Origin: Carya illinoinensis
Taxonomy: Eukaryota; Streptophyta; Magnoliopsida; Fagales; Juglandaceae
Direction: 5' to 3'
DNA: 64,000 nucleotides
Assembly (NCBI RefSeq): GCF_018687715.1
Contig: NC_056761.1
Location: 18,047,501 to 18,111,500 of the forward strand
Shown: one piece after another, positions 46,930-59,149 of the stretch
Layout of the letters: the number at the start of each line of letters is the position of its first letter
Position numbering within the stretch: the stretch's first letter is position 1
Made by a program: the position numbers and the translations under genes
The notes under the pieces: generated by a model
Databases searched by the model: none
The model's input: only the letters and a program-made list of their open reading frames with translations
Told to the model about the DNA's origin: nothing

Positions 46930-49900
46930 ATGAAAATCTTGAATTGAAACTGTCGAGAGCTTGAAAACCTTTAGATAATTCAAAACCTTTATCAATTGGT
47001 GAAGGATAAGAAACCCAAAGTGACATTCCTCATTGAAACAAAACTTGCAGTTGGGAGATTTGAAAGTATCAAAAGGAAAATGGAGTGGGAGGGGTGTTTT
47101 GTTGTCGAAGAAAGGGGTAGAAAATGAGGTTTGCCTTATTGTGGAAGCATGATGTGGAAATGAAAGTTGTCAATTTCTCATCTCACCATATTAATGCTAT
47201 TATCAGAAGTGAAGCTAAGAATGTACCATGGTTGTTCTCAAGATTTTATGGCAATCCAGAAACTTGTAAAAGAAGAGAGTCTTGAAGGCTCTTGTTTATG
47301 TTGAACCCACCTTCTAAGATGCCTTGTTGTATAATGGGCAATTTCAATCAGATTGCTTTCCAATATGAGAAGTGGGGAAGGAATCAAGACCCAGAATCAC
47401 AAATGAAAGAATTTAGAAAGGCCTTGGCAGAGAATGACTTTTGTGATGTAGGTTGGAAGGGTAATATGTTTACTTGGAGTAATAGGCATTTGGACAACAC
47501 TTTTACAAAAGAGAGACTCGATAGGGTAGTTGCTAACCCTTTATGGTCTGAGTCATTTCACAGTAGTAGTGTAGAAGTACTGGATGTTAGCCAGTCTAAT
47601 CATAAGGCCTTGTTGCTAGATACGGGTTCTAATCAGCAATATAAAAGAAAGAAGAGGAGGTTATTTAGATTTGAAACAAAATGGATCTTGGATGGGGAAG
47701 GGAAGCTAGTGGTGGAACAATCTTGGAAAAGGGCAGTAGGGGCAAGTGATTATTTGAGGAGAGTGCAGGCAAAACTGAATAAGCAAGAGTTGAGGAGATG
47801 GAGTGTAACAAAAGTGAGGGATGTGGAGGTTGTGTTGAAGCAGAAAAGTGAACAATTAAATCTGCTGCAAAACAGCAAGGGTCCTCATAATGTTGAATTG
47901 ATTAAGCAACTACAAGAAGAGGTGGGGTTCATACTAGAGCAAAGAGACCTGAAATGGAGTCAAAGGGCTAAGAGGAACTGGTATCACTTAGGTGACAAGA
48001 ATACTAAGTTCTTTCATTCGTGTGCCAGTCAAAGGAAGAGAAAGAACATGCTCAAAGAAATCTCTGACTCAATGGCCAGTATGGTGTTGGATCAGGAAGG
48101 GATTGAGAGAGTATTCCTTCAGTTTTTCAACAATTTGTTCAGATCTTAAAATTCCACCAGTGAGGCCATTGAAAGCTATATTAGTGATATAGAGCCAAAA
48201 GTATCCACTCAAATGAATGATGATATTCAAAAGGAGTTTACTAAAGTAGAGGAGGAAAAGGCCTTGAAGGAGATGGCCCCATTAAAATCCCCTGGGCCTA
48301 ATGGGTATGGTGCATGCTTTTACAAAGCACACTGGAGTATTGTTGGGGAGGAAGTGTCTGGTGCAATTTTGAAGTTTTTAAATGGTGATGGTGAGATGGA
48401 GAACAGTGTACAACACCTACATTGCACTTATTCCTAAAGTTTCTAACCCTATTATGGCTAATGAATTCAGGCCTATAAGTTTATGTAACATGCTCTATAA
48501 GTTGATCTCCAAGGTGTTGGCCAATAGATTAAAGAAAATACTTCCAACCATTGTTTCCCAGAATCAGAGTGCTTTTATTTCTAAAAGACTCATTACAGAT
48601 AATGTCATGGCAGCGTATGAGACCCTCCATACGATGAAAACAAGACAAAGAATGAGAGTAGGGAGTATGGCTCTTAAATTGGACATGTCAAAGGCTTATG
48701 ATGGAATTGAATGGAAGTATCTAGAGGCAGTGATGTGTAGGATGGGTTTTGGGAATAAGTGGGTTTCCTTGATCATGAAATGTGTGTCTAATGTCACCTA
48801 CTCAGTCCTTGTAAATGGGGAACCAGGTAGCACTATAAAACCTGAAAGAGGATTAAGGCAAGGGGATCTTATCTTCCCTTACCTCTTCATTCTCTATGCA
48901 GAAGGCTTGTCATCCCTTATTAATTTTGCTGGGAAGAGAGGGGTTATAAGGGGAGTTGTTGCTGCTAGAGGGGGCACAAGGATTAATCATCTACTCTTTG
49001 TAGATGACTGTCTTATTTTTGGTAGAACTGAATTGGTTGAATGGTAGTATGTTCAAGGGATACTTAGAACATATGAGGTAGCATCGGATCAAGGCTTGAA
49101 TTTTCAGAAATCAACTATGTTCTTCAACACCAACATAGACAGGGCTACAAGAAGACAAATAGGAAGTAGGGCATGTGTTTAAATATGTAGCAATTATGAA
49201 AAGTATCTTGGCCTGTCTACTATGGTGGGTAGAGCCAAGTACAACACCTTCCAAAATCTGAAAGAAAAGGGTGTGGTCTAAGATAAGTGGCTGGAAAAAT
49301 ACCTTTCTATCATAATCTGGCAAAGAGGTCCTTCTCAAGGTTGTAGTGCAAGCAGTTCCCACTTTTGCAATGAATGTGTTTAGGCTGCTGAGAAGGCTTT
49401 GTGATGAGATTACCTCTCTCATGGCCAGGTTCTGGTAGGGCCATAAGCAGAATGAAGACAAAATACAATGGAGGAGCTGATGTCGAATAACTGTAGGCAA
49501 AAGTCTAGGAGGGTTGGATTTTTGGGATCTTGAATGCTTTAATACAACTATGCTAGCTACGCAGTTCTGGAGGATGATAAACAACCATCCTCTTTGGTAG
49601 CCTATATTTTAAAATAAAAGTATTTCAGAAATGGGGGATTATTAGATGCAAAATTGGGTCAAGGCCCTTGTAACTTGTGGAGAAGTTTGTGGTCAGTTTT
49701 AGATTTGGTAAAAGAATGAATGCTATGAAGGATAGGTGACGAGAAGATGATACACATATGGAGAGATAAATGGCTCCCTCATCAAACATTCACTCAAATA
49801 CAATCACCTATTAGTGTCTTGCCTATTAATGCAAAGGTGGAGCAACTTATTAATAGAGCTGATGGCACTTGGAAGAGAGACTTGTTGATTGAAATGTTTT

Positions 49901-50060
49901 TAGAAGAGGAAGTAGAGTTGATCAGTAGTGTTCAAATAAGTAGATAGGGTGCAAGTGATAAACTGATGTGGGGGTGGTCAAATGATAGGGAGTTTTCAGT
50001 AAACAAATGCCTACCTGCTAGAGCATAGGAGAAAGAGAAGGAGATTAAGGGAAGCTTATA
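46930..50060 (+). pseudogene. LINE 2 ORF2 (endonuclease and RT)
   Basis: It starts MKILN at 46930, with TGA where the family has Trp (WNCRGLG), and CRELE in place of CRGLG. The endonuclease motif near 47335 reads MGNFNQI where GDFN is usual; the Asp codon has become AAT (47341-47343). A long frame 47292-48149 covers the rest of the endonuclease and the linker. RT at 48250-49045 includes LIPKVSNPIMANEFRPISL, ALKLDMSKAYDGIEW, GLRQGDL and an intact FVDD box at 48998-49009. After a stop at about 49045 the thumb region is recognisable to about 49440, and a zinc-region remnant (HIWRDKWLP) lies near 49750. Confidence 0.88.
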
Positions 50061-50273
50061 ATGGAAGAGATGATGGGAAATAATGGAAATTGATATGGGG
50101 GCTTAATGTACATGGGACTGTATAAATTTTCTGAAGAAAGGGTATGGATAGAGGAATGCCCTATATAAATACTTTGTGATATACAAAAGCAAAGATATTG
50201 TAATGACCGATTCTCTTTAATACATCAATAAAGGAGATATTTCTTATTTCAAAAAAAAAAAAAAATCAATATA

Positions 50274-51955
50274 GAAGATATCATCGTTAAAACCTTTTTA
50301 AAATAAACTATCCAATGCATGTTCTTCTTCACATTAATATATCATATCAAATCATCACTTGTTTTTATTACATCAAATCACAAAAAATCAGATTTTATTT
50401 TTAACCAAAATATAAACCAAGCCTTGAATTAGTTAAGTTTATTCTAGATAATAAGAAAAACAAGATTAACTCATATCCAATGTTTTCTCTATCAATTGAT
50501 GTAAAGCAAGAACAATTAATCATTAAAAATAAAAATAATTTGGACAAAATCACATCTTATAAATAATATTACTAATTTTTAAAGAGTTTTAATCCATGAT
50601 CTTAGTTGAGAATTAGCTAGACATGTTTATGAAAATAAATTCCATAATTTGAATGTAAATATGCATTAAAAATATTTAATATAAACTAACATATAAATAA
50701 AAAATTACAGTGTTTTCAGAGCGTAAACAAATCTGCAATAGTGGACAAGAATCTCATACTTTCCCTTTATCATGTCTTTGTATAGTTGCAACCTGGTGTA
50801 CCTTTTTTTCCCCTCTGTTTGTGCATGCTTCTTTTCTTCTTCTTTTTATATATTGTTGTTCCATTCCCAGTAGAAGACATTTTTCTCTTTGAGTTGTTTG
50901 GTTGATTTACTTATGGGAAACATGCAAAGAGTTTGTGCCCAACATGACTTCACGGCCAACCCTCTAGTTCTTTTTCAAATGTAGGCTATCTTACACTTTA
51001 GTTTAATATAATATGCAATTGATTGATCTTCATGTGCTCATGTTAACGCAAGACATGTTTGTATCTTAAAGATCATGCTTTACATGAAAAAAGAAAAGGT
51101 TTTAACTAAAATTACCATATCAAATATATACTCAATGGGCATGTTTGTATCGTAAAGATCAAGCTTTACAAATATTGGTTTTGCAATTATTACGGAATAT
51201 GTGGATGTATCCATCATGCTTATTCTTTTTTCTTTTTTCTTTTTAAAGAAATTATAGCAACTTATCATTAAAAGGTGATAAACTATTGTTTCACAACTCA
51301 TCTGAATAGAATGCCTAAGTCAATAAAGAATAGCTCTCAAAAGGAATGATTATCTCTCCTAAATTTAGTTAGGTTTTTAAGGAATGAACGAATAGTACTT
51401 ATTTCATGAATGAATGTGGTGAGCTCAGTGTGTGAAACAGTGATGTAGCAGCCCATGTGAAGCTTCGGGTACTATGTGGATGCTGCGTATGATCCACATA
51501 GTGTTGCCCCTAGTGTTGCTTGCGGCAGCAAGATACAATATGCCGGCCAATGGTGTTGTGCAAAAGCAGTGCCTCACGAACGTTGCCATGGTGCAGTGCT
51601 ACACATTGTGCAAGGTGGGACAGTGCTACCAAGGCTTGAGGCCTCTACTAGGAGCTTCAAAGTCTCCATTAATGGGCGCACGTTGAGCGGCGGTTACAAG
51701 TTTTGTTTTCTTCCGTTATATTGTAACTGTTTGGTGGAGGAAGATGAACAATGCCCTTATGCATCTAATGATGAAGAAGCACTGTGTGGATTATTTACGT
51801 TTAAAAGCATATGGGCTTGGGCTTGTTTTAAAATCACCTTTGGGCTGTGATCATTTTTTTTTATTTGCTTGGACTGAAATGGTTTTTGGCAATAAATATA
51901 TTTGTTTTAAATTCGACCCATACTATGTTGTGTTTAAAAAAATATCAGTCCATTT
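50274..51955. other. Intergenic DNA
   Basis: No supported gene. AT-rich to about 51400. A more GC-rich patch at 51440-51700 has two overlapping short open frames without a recognised family. Confidence 0.35.
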
Positions 51956-51959
51956 TATT

Positions 51960-52235
51960 TAAGAAAAAAAAGGGGTTTAGTTAACTTGGGCCTTGAGTCC
52001 AACAAGAAGAGGCCAACATAGCAAGCCTAGGTAACGGCTTGCTGGTTGTAGGAGAGCCCAATGCACTGGGCTGCACGGACCATCCAATTTTTTATGTTCT
52101 TTTTGGGTCATTAGCCCATCCAAGTTTTGTGTTTCTTCTAGATCATTAAAGGCAAAAAAGGTTGATGTGTTTTGAACCCAAGACCTCACACATAAGGGGA
52201 ATGAACTAAACCATTAGGCTAGAGTTTATTATTAG
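51960..52235 (-). mobile_element. tRNA-derived SINE
   Basis: On the minus strand an A box (TAGCCTAATGG, plus 52211-52221) is followed 31 bases later by a B-box-like GGGTTCAAAAC (plus 52169-52179). This is the spacing of a tRNA-type RNA polymerase III promoter. The 3' part is unrelated to tRNA and ends in a T-rich stretch, as in several plant SINEs. Target duplications were not identified. Confidence 0.5.
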
Positions 52236-52482
52236 TGTTTAATGATTTTGTTTATTTAAACAAGCATATAGTTGGTAGTGCCCCTAGCATCTGCAATGAG
52301 CTACTGGATATCATCATTTGGTAACACTACGTGCAATGAGATGAATTTAGGATATTATTTATAAGTGATTGATTTGGTTGGATGAATGATGTCAAATTGA
52401 TTAGGCGAGTTTACATAACCATCCTTATTATGTAGCATATGTTTTGGTGTTAGCAAATTTCAAGGATGAAATTTCTCTTTTA

Positions 52483-53000
52483 AGGGGGCAACAATGTGAG
52501 ATCCATGGCAAAGGCCCTTGGTGAACCCCATTCAAACGTTAGTATGAACCTTGTGGAATAGTGACTCGATAGTTGCTTTAAAACTCTAGTCTTGGGCGTA
52601 AGAGAATAGTCTACCAAGCGAGCAAACAAACTAAGTGAAGGGCGAGCAACGACTTAGGCACATCACAATACAAGGCAAGCAAAGCATTTGTGTGAACAAA
52701 GTATTTCTAGTGAGTAAAGCATTTGGGCCAGCAACGTCTTAACGAGAACAAGACTAGGCGAGAAATACATGAGCAACAAGGTTGACAATCAAGGTGGAAG
52801 ACAAACTGGCAATAAATGAACAATGTACAAGCCTAAGCTTGTGCTTGGAAAGTGGAAATTGTTTTCAAATTTTGTTCAAATACAGAACAAGTATTCTAAA
52901 GACGCTTCTGTTCTACTTCTAAATTCAAGAGAGTGCTCTATTCCCATCATTATTTCCTAATCCAAGCTCAAGCAAACACATTGAATCTTATCATCCAGTT
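52483..53000 (+). mobile_element. Probable polypurine tract and LTR of a gypsy element
   Basis: TTCAAGGATGAAATTTCTC near 52466 leads into AAGGGGG (about 52483-52489), then CAACAATGTGAGATCC. This arrangement is typical of the end of chromovirus coding sequence, polypurine tract and TGTGAGATCC-type LTR start. No coding sequence is readable upstream, and the right end is undefined. Confidence 0.4.
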
Positions 53001-53294
53001 TGTAACATAAGTCATATCTCCACATGTAGAAGATGTAATCTCCTTGCCATGACTGTTAGTTTTAGAAATCAGATCATAGAAAAATAATGAAACCAGAGGA
53101 AAAAAATAGGGGAGAACTTCAACCAACTATTCTTTGATTGATTCTATTGTTCTGCTGTTTACAATTCACCAAAATACATCTTATATGCCATCTTGAGAAT
53201 AACAACAATTAATTACATATTGTCCCAAAGCAGAGTAATAAACTAGATGACCAATAATAGTAGAAACTAAATATAACTTGTATAGAAAATTGCA

Positions 53295-53968
53295 TTAGTC
53301 TTCAATACTACTCCTTGATGCATTTTCTTCAACTCCAGGCATTAAACGCAGCTTTTGAAATTTGTCTATAGGAAGTGCCTTTGTAAAGATATCAACCAAT
53401 TGTTCTTTTGACTTGCAATACTTTAGCTCAACATCTCCATTAACAATCACTTCTCTAAGATAATGATACTTAATAGCAATGTGCTTGGTTCGGCTATTAT
53501 AAACTAGATTTTTTCCCATTGCAATTGTTGATTTATTATCACAGAAAATCTCAACTGGAAGTTGTTGCTTTGCTCCCATATCTTCAAGTATTCTGGTCAG
53601 CCATATAGCATGATTTACAACATTGGTAGTAGCAACATACTTTGCTTCTGCTGTAGATTGAGCCACATAACCTTGGTTTTTTGAAAACCATGAGAAAATT
53701 CTAGATCCCAAATTAAAACAATAGCTTGATGTACTCTTCATATCACCAATAGAATCAGCCCAATCACTGTTAGTGTACCAAATTAATTTTGAATAAGAAC
53801 ACACTTAGACAGAAATACCATACTTCAAAGTTCCTTGAACATATCTCAATACTCTTTTTGTAGCATCAAAATGCACTTGACTAGGATTTTGCATGAACCT
53901 AAACAACATGTTTGTAGTAAACATGAGATCAGGTCGAGTAGAAATGATTGCTAATGGAGATGTTGAGC
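53295..53968 (-). pseudogene. Ty1/copia RT end and RNase H relic
   Basis: The minus-strand frame from 53968 gives STRPDLMFTTNMLFRFMQNP and DATKRVLRYVQGTLKYGI, a stop near 53806, then LIWYTNSDWADSIGDMKSTS, QSTAEAKYVATTNVVNHAIW, FCDNKSTIAMGKN and EQLVDIFTKALPIDKFQKLR. This is the complete RNase H domain of a copia element with one nonsense codon. It ends at 53295. The roughly 250 bp on the low-coordinate side may be its 3' LTR. The homology breaks abruptly at 53968. Confidence 0.85.
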
Positions 53969-54865
53969 TGAAGCACCGCAATTCTCAAGCTCCAAAACTT
54001 CTCGCATCTCAAGCGGTTGAAATCAACCACGGTGTAGCAGCCTGAAGTGAAGCTTGATCACTAGTGTTCATACAAAAAATTTCTCCACCGCACGAAGGTA
54101 AGTGACTCTAGACCAAGCTTGAAAATGGATACTAACTGGTTGGAAGTTTTGCACACTCGTTACTTTTCAACTCTTCAGCTTGCACCATTGTTACATGAGT
54201 TGTGAATCTATTTGTACGTGGAATAACCACCTTTGATTTTCAGTACTTGTTCTTGGATGTGGTCTAGGCCTCGGGATAGAACTTTGGATGTGTGGATTTT
54301 GGGTTTTGTTTGCCGATTGGAACTGCAAATATATAAATAGCGTTTGGATGTGAATCCGTGGGAAAAAGCTTACTATTAATATCTGTTACTCTCAATTTTG
54401 GGCTAAGAAGAAAAACTCATGTCATGTAAAGGCGCCTCAATGGGTATAATTTGTTCCCAGGTCATGTATTAATCCTTCCACAAAAGTCGTCTCTTTATTC
54501 ACATACTACAACTCTCTTTATAGTTTACCCTACCTTTTAAATTCAACCATTAACATCGTGTCATGACATTTATTTCTCATCTAACTTAATGTTCAAGTCA
54601 GGACAAATTATAGCATATGCTTTAATTCGTAGGGGATTAAGTGACTAATTTGAATAAATTGATGGCCTAGTGAAAGAGGGAATATAATATGATTCTCCCA
54701 AGAAATTAATTTGAATAAATTGGAATAATAATATTAATTATTATTATTAATAAGAATCATAAAAAACCTGAACGCTGGATAATGATTTTTCAAATCAAGC
54801 CCAACTTCCAAATAGAAAAATGTATTTTATATTGAAGCATATAAAGTGCACAAAACTAAACTTAG
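53969..54865. other. Intergenic DNA
   Basis: No gene seen. The left edge is the broken end of the copia relic. Confidence 0.4.
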
Positions 54866-55072
54866 CGTCTTTTGTTTTTGTCGATAAGATAAAATGAATT
54901 AATATGAAAGTTAAAAATTAAATAAAATATTATAAAAATATATTTTTTTTAATTTTTTTATTATAAAATTTTAAAAATTTAATTATTTATTTTATTTTTT
55001 ATAAAATTTTTAAAAAATTATAATAATTAAATAAAATAAAATGAGATTGAGAGTTATTTGAAACAAACTAGG
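54866..55072. mobile_element. MITE, family A, copy 1
   Basis: It begins GCGTCTTTTGTTTTTG and ends TTGAAACAAACTAGG. The interior contains GAAAGTTAAAAATTAAATAAAAT, a block shared with the reverse complement of 60572-60795. It lies about 75 bp upstream of the TATA box of the SCY1-like gene. Confidence 0.6.
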
Positions 55073-55145
55073 TACTCTGTAATTAGTTATGTAATTGTTA
55101 CGTAGTTTCATAACAATTACCTAAGAGCATCTCTGATTAAAGGGG

Positions 55146-55156
55146 CTATATATAAT
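55146..55156 (+). promoter_or_regulatory. TATA box of the SCY1-like gene
   Basis: CTATATATAAT about 210 bases upstream of the start codon. A CT-rich 5' UTR (around 55240-55330) lies between. Confidence 0.5.
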
Positions 55157-55366
55157 ATTATATGCTTATAATAATAATAATCGCTTTGGAGGACGAAACG
55201 GGTGTGCGATTTCTGTCACGATTGGTTCCATTGCATATTCCGCGTCTTCTTCTTCTTCTTGTATCTGTCATTCTGTTGCTCTCTTTAACGCGCACTCTCG
55301 GAAATCGTCTCTCTCTCTCTCTTTCTCTCCTCGCAATTGGAGAAGGAGGAGAAGAATAAGAAGAAG

Positions 55367-55504
55367 ATGTTGAGGTTCTTGAAGGGAGTAGTGGGTGGAT
55401 CAGGCACGGGAATCAAAGATCTACCTTACAACATTGCCGACCCTTATCCCTCTGCTTGGGGCTCCTGGACCCACTTCCGTGGCACTTCCAAGGTTCCACA
55501 CTTT

Positions 55505-55559
<55 letters not shown>

Positions 55560-58507
55560 ATGAGTACATATTGAAATATGGATACCTGTGTGAATTTGTT
55601 TAATCCTTATATGTTTAGGCGTTGATCAGGGTACATTCCGTGGTTTCAGTGTCTTAACGGATCTGCTCGGGTCAGGATTTGTTGATTTGCATCCCTGAGA
55701 TGTAGTTTCGGTTATGGAGTCTAGAACTGGATTCAGCCCACTGGATTTGGTTTCAGAGTGTTGATTTTATAATTTAGTAGGAGTTAGAGTTCAATATTGG
55801 TTCGTGTGGATCTTAGACTTGCAATGCTTGAAAAAACTACTTTTCTGGGGGTGCTGCTTGCTAGCTTAGATGCTGATGTCTTGTAGTCTTCGTGCTGATG
55901 TCGCGGGTTTCAAACCGACGTTATGCATCTAATCATATGGTTAGACGACGGTAAATTAATTGCGTATGGTTTTACCCGGGAAGCTAAAAACGTTTTTGAC
56001 TCGGTGAATCTTAAATAGACTTCCACCTCTAAGGTTTTCTCCCAGACATAAGTGCAAAAATGGTGTCTTAGCTTGCCGTTATTTCTGTGTCTCGAAATGC
56101 TCTTTTGCTTCCTTTTGAGCTTATAAGCTAGCTAGTGAGTGCAGCTTCTAGTATGAGAGGGCAGTAGTATGTGGGATGCTTAAGCAGAGATTTGAAGCAT
56201 TGTACTTATTCTAGGATTTAACTAAACTAGACAGAGAGGGTTTTGGACATTGTATAGCTTATTGGTCTTCGGTTTGTTTTTATGAGAACACCTTTTCTAA
56301 GATGAAAGATGGTAACTTCATAATTATGCATATATTTTTGTATATTTAGACTGTTTCTTCAACTGTTTGAAGGCAACATAGCTGAAGTCCTAAGTTGCTT
56401 TGGAGCATGCTATGTAATATTATTAAGCTAAAGTAGTTTAATAACAAACTTAGGATCTGAATTTGAGAATTTGATTTCAATTATTATGGTTCCAGTACGC
56501 CTTTAAAAGATTCAGAATATTCATGTAAATACGTTATTTGCTCAATATGATTGCAATCATTGTATATCTACAGTATTTATAGGATTATTTATTATTAAAC
56601 CCTAGGAAGTAAAATTTCTCTTTTGGCCTTTTTTTCATTGTTTTCATCATTGAAGTTAATGATGGCTTATTTTTCAGGATGATGGGTCTCCAGTATCAAT
56701 ATTTTCTCTTTCTGGAAGCAATGCCCAAGATGGACATTTAGCTGCTGGTCGTAACGGCGTAAAGCGCCTCCGCACTGTAAGCTTTTACTAGCCATAGTGT
56801 TAGATTTAAGTGGATGCTTATATTTATTATCCCTTTTCTTGTGCACTCTTTGCTGTTTTGGTTTTCTGCCTTAGTGACTAATGGATCTTCCGTTCATGAT
56901 TTTCTGATGTTGCTTTCCGTTTCCTAGAATGTAAAACTTTTTCTTACTTATATAAAAAAAATTATTATCCCTTTGATTGATATTTTCCTTACTTTGCTTT
57001 TCAATCTGAGATACGTTTACTTTCAATTGGTTTTCACTGGTCTTCAGGAAATTAACCTTCCATATATACAAAGATTTTGTTTTCATCGAATAAGGTCAGC
57101 TAGAGATTGTATGCGATATTCAATTGTATGCTTGTGTCTCAGATCTTCGTTGAAACAATCGCAGATATGTTAGCTTGCAATTGCTTTTGATTCCTCATCT
57201 TCAAGCATATAAATCTACTTTTGCTTTTGTCCAGGTCAGACACCCCAATATTTTATCATTTCTTCACAGTACCGAGGCTGAAACAGTTGATGGTTCAAGT
57301 ACAAAGATTACCATCTATATTGTCACGGAGCCGGTTATGCCACTGTCTGAAAAGATCAAGGAACTAGGTTTAGAAGGTACACAAAGGTACGTACCATCTC
57401 TCAGATGGATTTATTAGTTATTGTCATGCCTATCCCTCCTAACACAATCATTAGTGTTATTTCTTCCATGCATAATACAGGAAGTCTTGAGTCACATGCA
57501 TTACATGATTGCATAGGGATAGTTTTAGGAATTTTCAAAAATTCTTTGACTAGCTACATTTGTACTATACTTTTCCACTCACATGCTCATACTTTTGCTT
57601 AATGGTTTTATTTAAATCCATACTGATGGCTTATTTATATTGTTGTTTTCCATAGATTCTCTGTTTATTCTCATTTTAATGTAATTAGTCTGTATGTGTC
57701 ATCTGTCTTTTATTTATAGCTCAGCAGTAGATGCTCAATATCTCTTGGCCTCTATAAGTCATGTCAAATGCAAAAGCAAAATAATAGAACTAGGACAGCT
57801 GGTTGAAGCATCAGTTATTAACGGGTTTGTGGATTTCATTTATCTTGACTTGCTATAATTTGAGTTGGTTACAGGGATGAGTATTATGCATGGGGCCTGC
57901 ACCGGATAGCCAAGGCTGTGAGCTTCTTAAATAATGATTGTAAACTTGTAAGGATCCTTGGATTTGTATAAATTATCTCGCATATTCATGGACACGTGTT
58001 TCTTGTTTTAGGAAATTATACTTTTTCACTCAAATTATTTCTCCTTTTATGATATAGTCACTAAAATGTCAATGTCATCACTTTACCCTCCATGCTTGCA
58101 CCCATTTTGCAATTTGCTCTCTCCTTCATGATCTAGCCATTGAGAACATGATGTCAGTTATTTTTCGTTCATCTTAATGGCTGTATCTTAATGAGGGGAT
58201 GAATTTACTTATAAAAAAAACGTTTGGGTAAGTTGCAACTTATGTTTCAAATTAGGGGAGTCTAGATGACTGCCTTTATCTTTTCTTACTCCATGTTCTT
58301 CTTCTCCTCTCTCCCTCTCTCTCTCCCACATATGCACCCTCACTGTAAACTTCAATTCTACTTTTTAATTTACTTTTACTACAGGTTCATGGTAATGTTT
58401 GTTTGGCAAGTGTTGTTGTCACACAAACTTTGGATTGGAAATTGCATGCCTTCGATGTTCTATCTGAGTTTGATATGAATAATGAAGCTTCAGCTGGACC
58501 AGTGCTG
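55367..58507 (+). CDS. SCY1-like pseudokinase, N-terminal exons 1-5 (partial)
   Basis: Five exons with GT..AG borders and consistent phases: 55367-55492, 56678-56776, 57235-57386, 57875-57947 and 58385-58507, giving 191 codons without a stop. The protein starts MLRFLKGVVGGSGTGIKDLP and includes PSAWGSWTHFRGTSK, GRNGVKRLRTVRHPNILSFL, TIYIVTEPVMPLSEKIKELG and LVHGNVCLASVVVT. This matches the N-terminal kinase-like domain of plant SCYL1-type proteins (Arabidopsis At2g40730 group). The HGNVCLASVVV sequence replaces the HRDxKxxN catalytic loop, so it should be catalytically inactive. Relatives act in vesicle traffic and nuclear tRNA export; the role here is inferred. The rest of the kinase-like domain and the HEAT repeats are not found before 64000, so intron 5 is over 5.4 kb or the gene is truncated. 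Confidence 0.9.
55506..55556. repeat. (CT)n microsatellite in intron 1
   Basis: About 25 CT dinucleotides starting 14 bases after the exon 1 donor of the SCY1-like gene. Confidence 0.95.
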
Positions 58508-59149
58508 GTAATCTTTTTGTTTGAATGAGATCTATTTTTTTTTTTTTTGTTAGTGTTTGGATGAGAGATCTATTAGTTGCAATTTCTTCTTGACTTAAAT
58601 GATATATATCATATTATTTATGTTTACTCAAAATTGAGGCAAGATTTATAAGTAAGACTAAACATACCGTCTGTTATGCCCCTAATTTTAGCATGCATGA
58701 CCAACCACTATCACTTTTCTGCACTTACTCAGCTTATTAAGTCAGTTAGGCTTGCTAAACATCATCAACCAAGTGAAGAAAGCCATTTTTGGTGAAAATA
58801 TAGGAAACATAGTCTGCAAAATAATTTTTCAAAGAAATATTTAGTGCATTCTCCTATTATAGATTTGATAATTGGTTTTAGCCTTGAAATCTGAGTTTCT
58901 AGATAATTTACATCAATTCTAATGGAGTTAAACTAAGCCTAAACAACCATAATGAACTTCTCTTAAGCCACCTTTTTTGATCCCCTAACTTTAGCATAGC
59001 ATCACCAATCCCACCAACCCACCATTATGAAAGTATGATTCCTATGCCTATATTTGTCTATGAACATCTATTTTCTCAGATAAAATGTTACTCAGTTCCC
59101 TAGTGAGAGGTTGGGTACAACATGTTATTGATTTGCTTTAGGGGGGTTC

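Larger units (their letters stand above)
45543..50264 (+). mobile_element. L1-type LINE 2 (4.7 kb)
   Basis: ATCAATATA occurs at 45534-45542 and 50265-50273, a 9-bp target-site duplication. A poly-A tail lies at 50251-50265. ORF1 starts close to the left end, so the 5' end is probably complete. ORF2 has endonuclease and RT, but the C-terminal zinc-binding and RNase H regions are mostly missing, which explains the short length. Confidence 0.88.

Noticed and set aside
49111..49584. Minus-strand open frame of 157 codons
   Set aside because: Antisense shadow of LINE 2 RT thumb sequence on the plus strand.
52169..52221. Possible tRNA gene
   Set aside because: A and B boxes are present, but the B box is degenerate, no acceptor stem pairing was found, and the sequence continues as a SINE body.
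55162..55359. Plus-strand open frame just before the SCY1-like start
   Set aside because: Lies in the CT-rich 5' UTR, has no recognisable motif, and its stop overlaps the region just before the accepted ATG.
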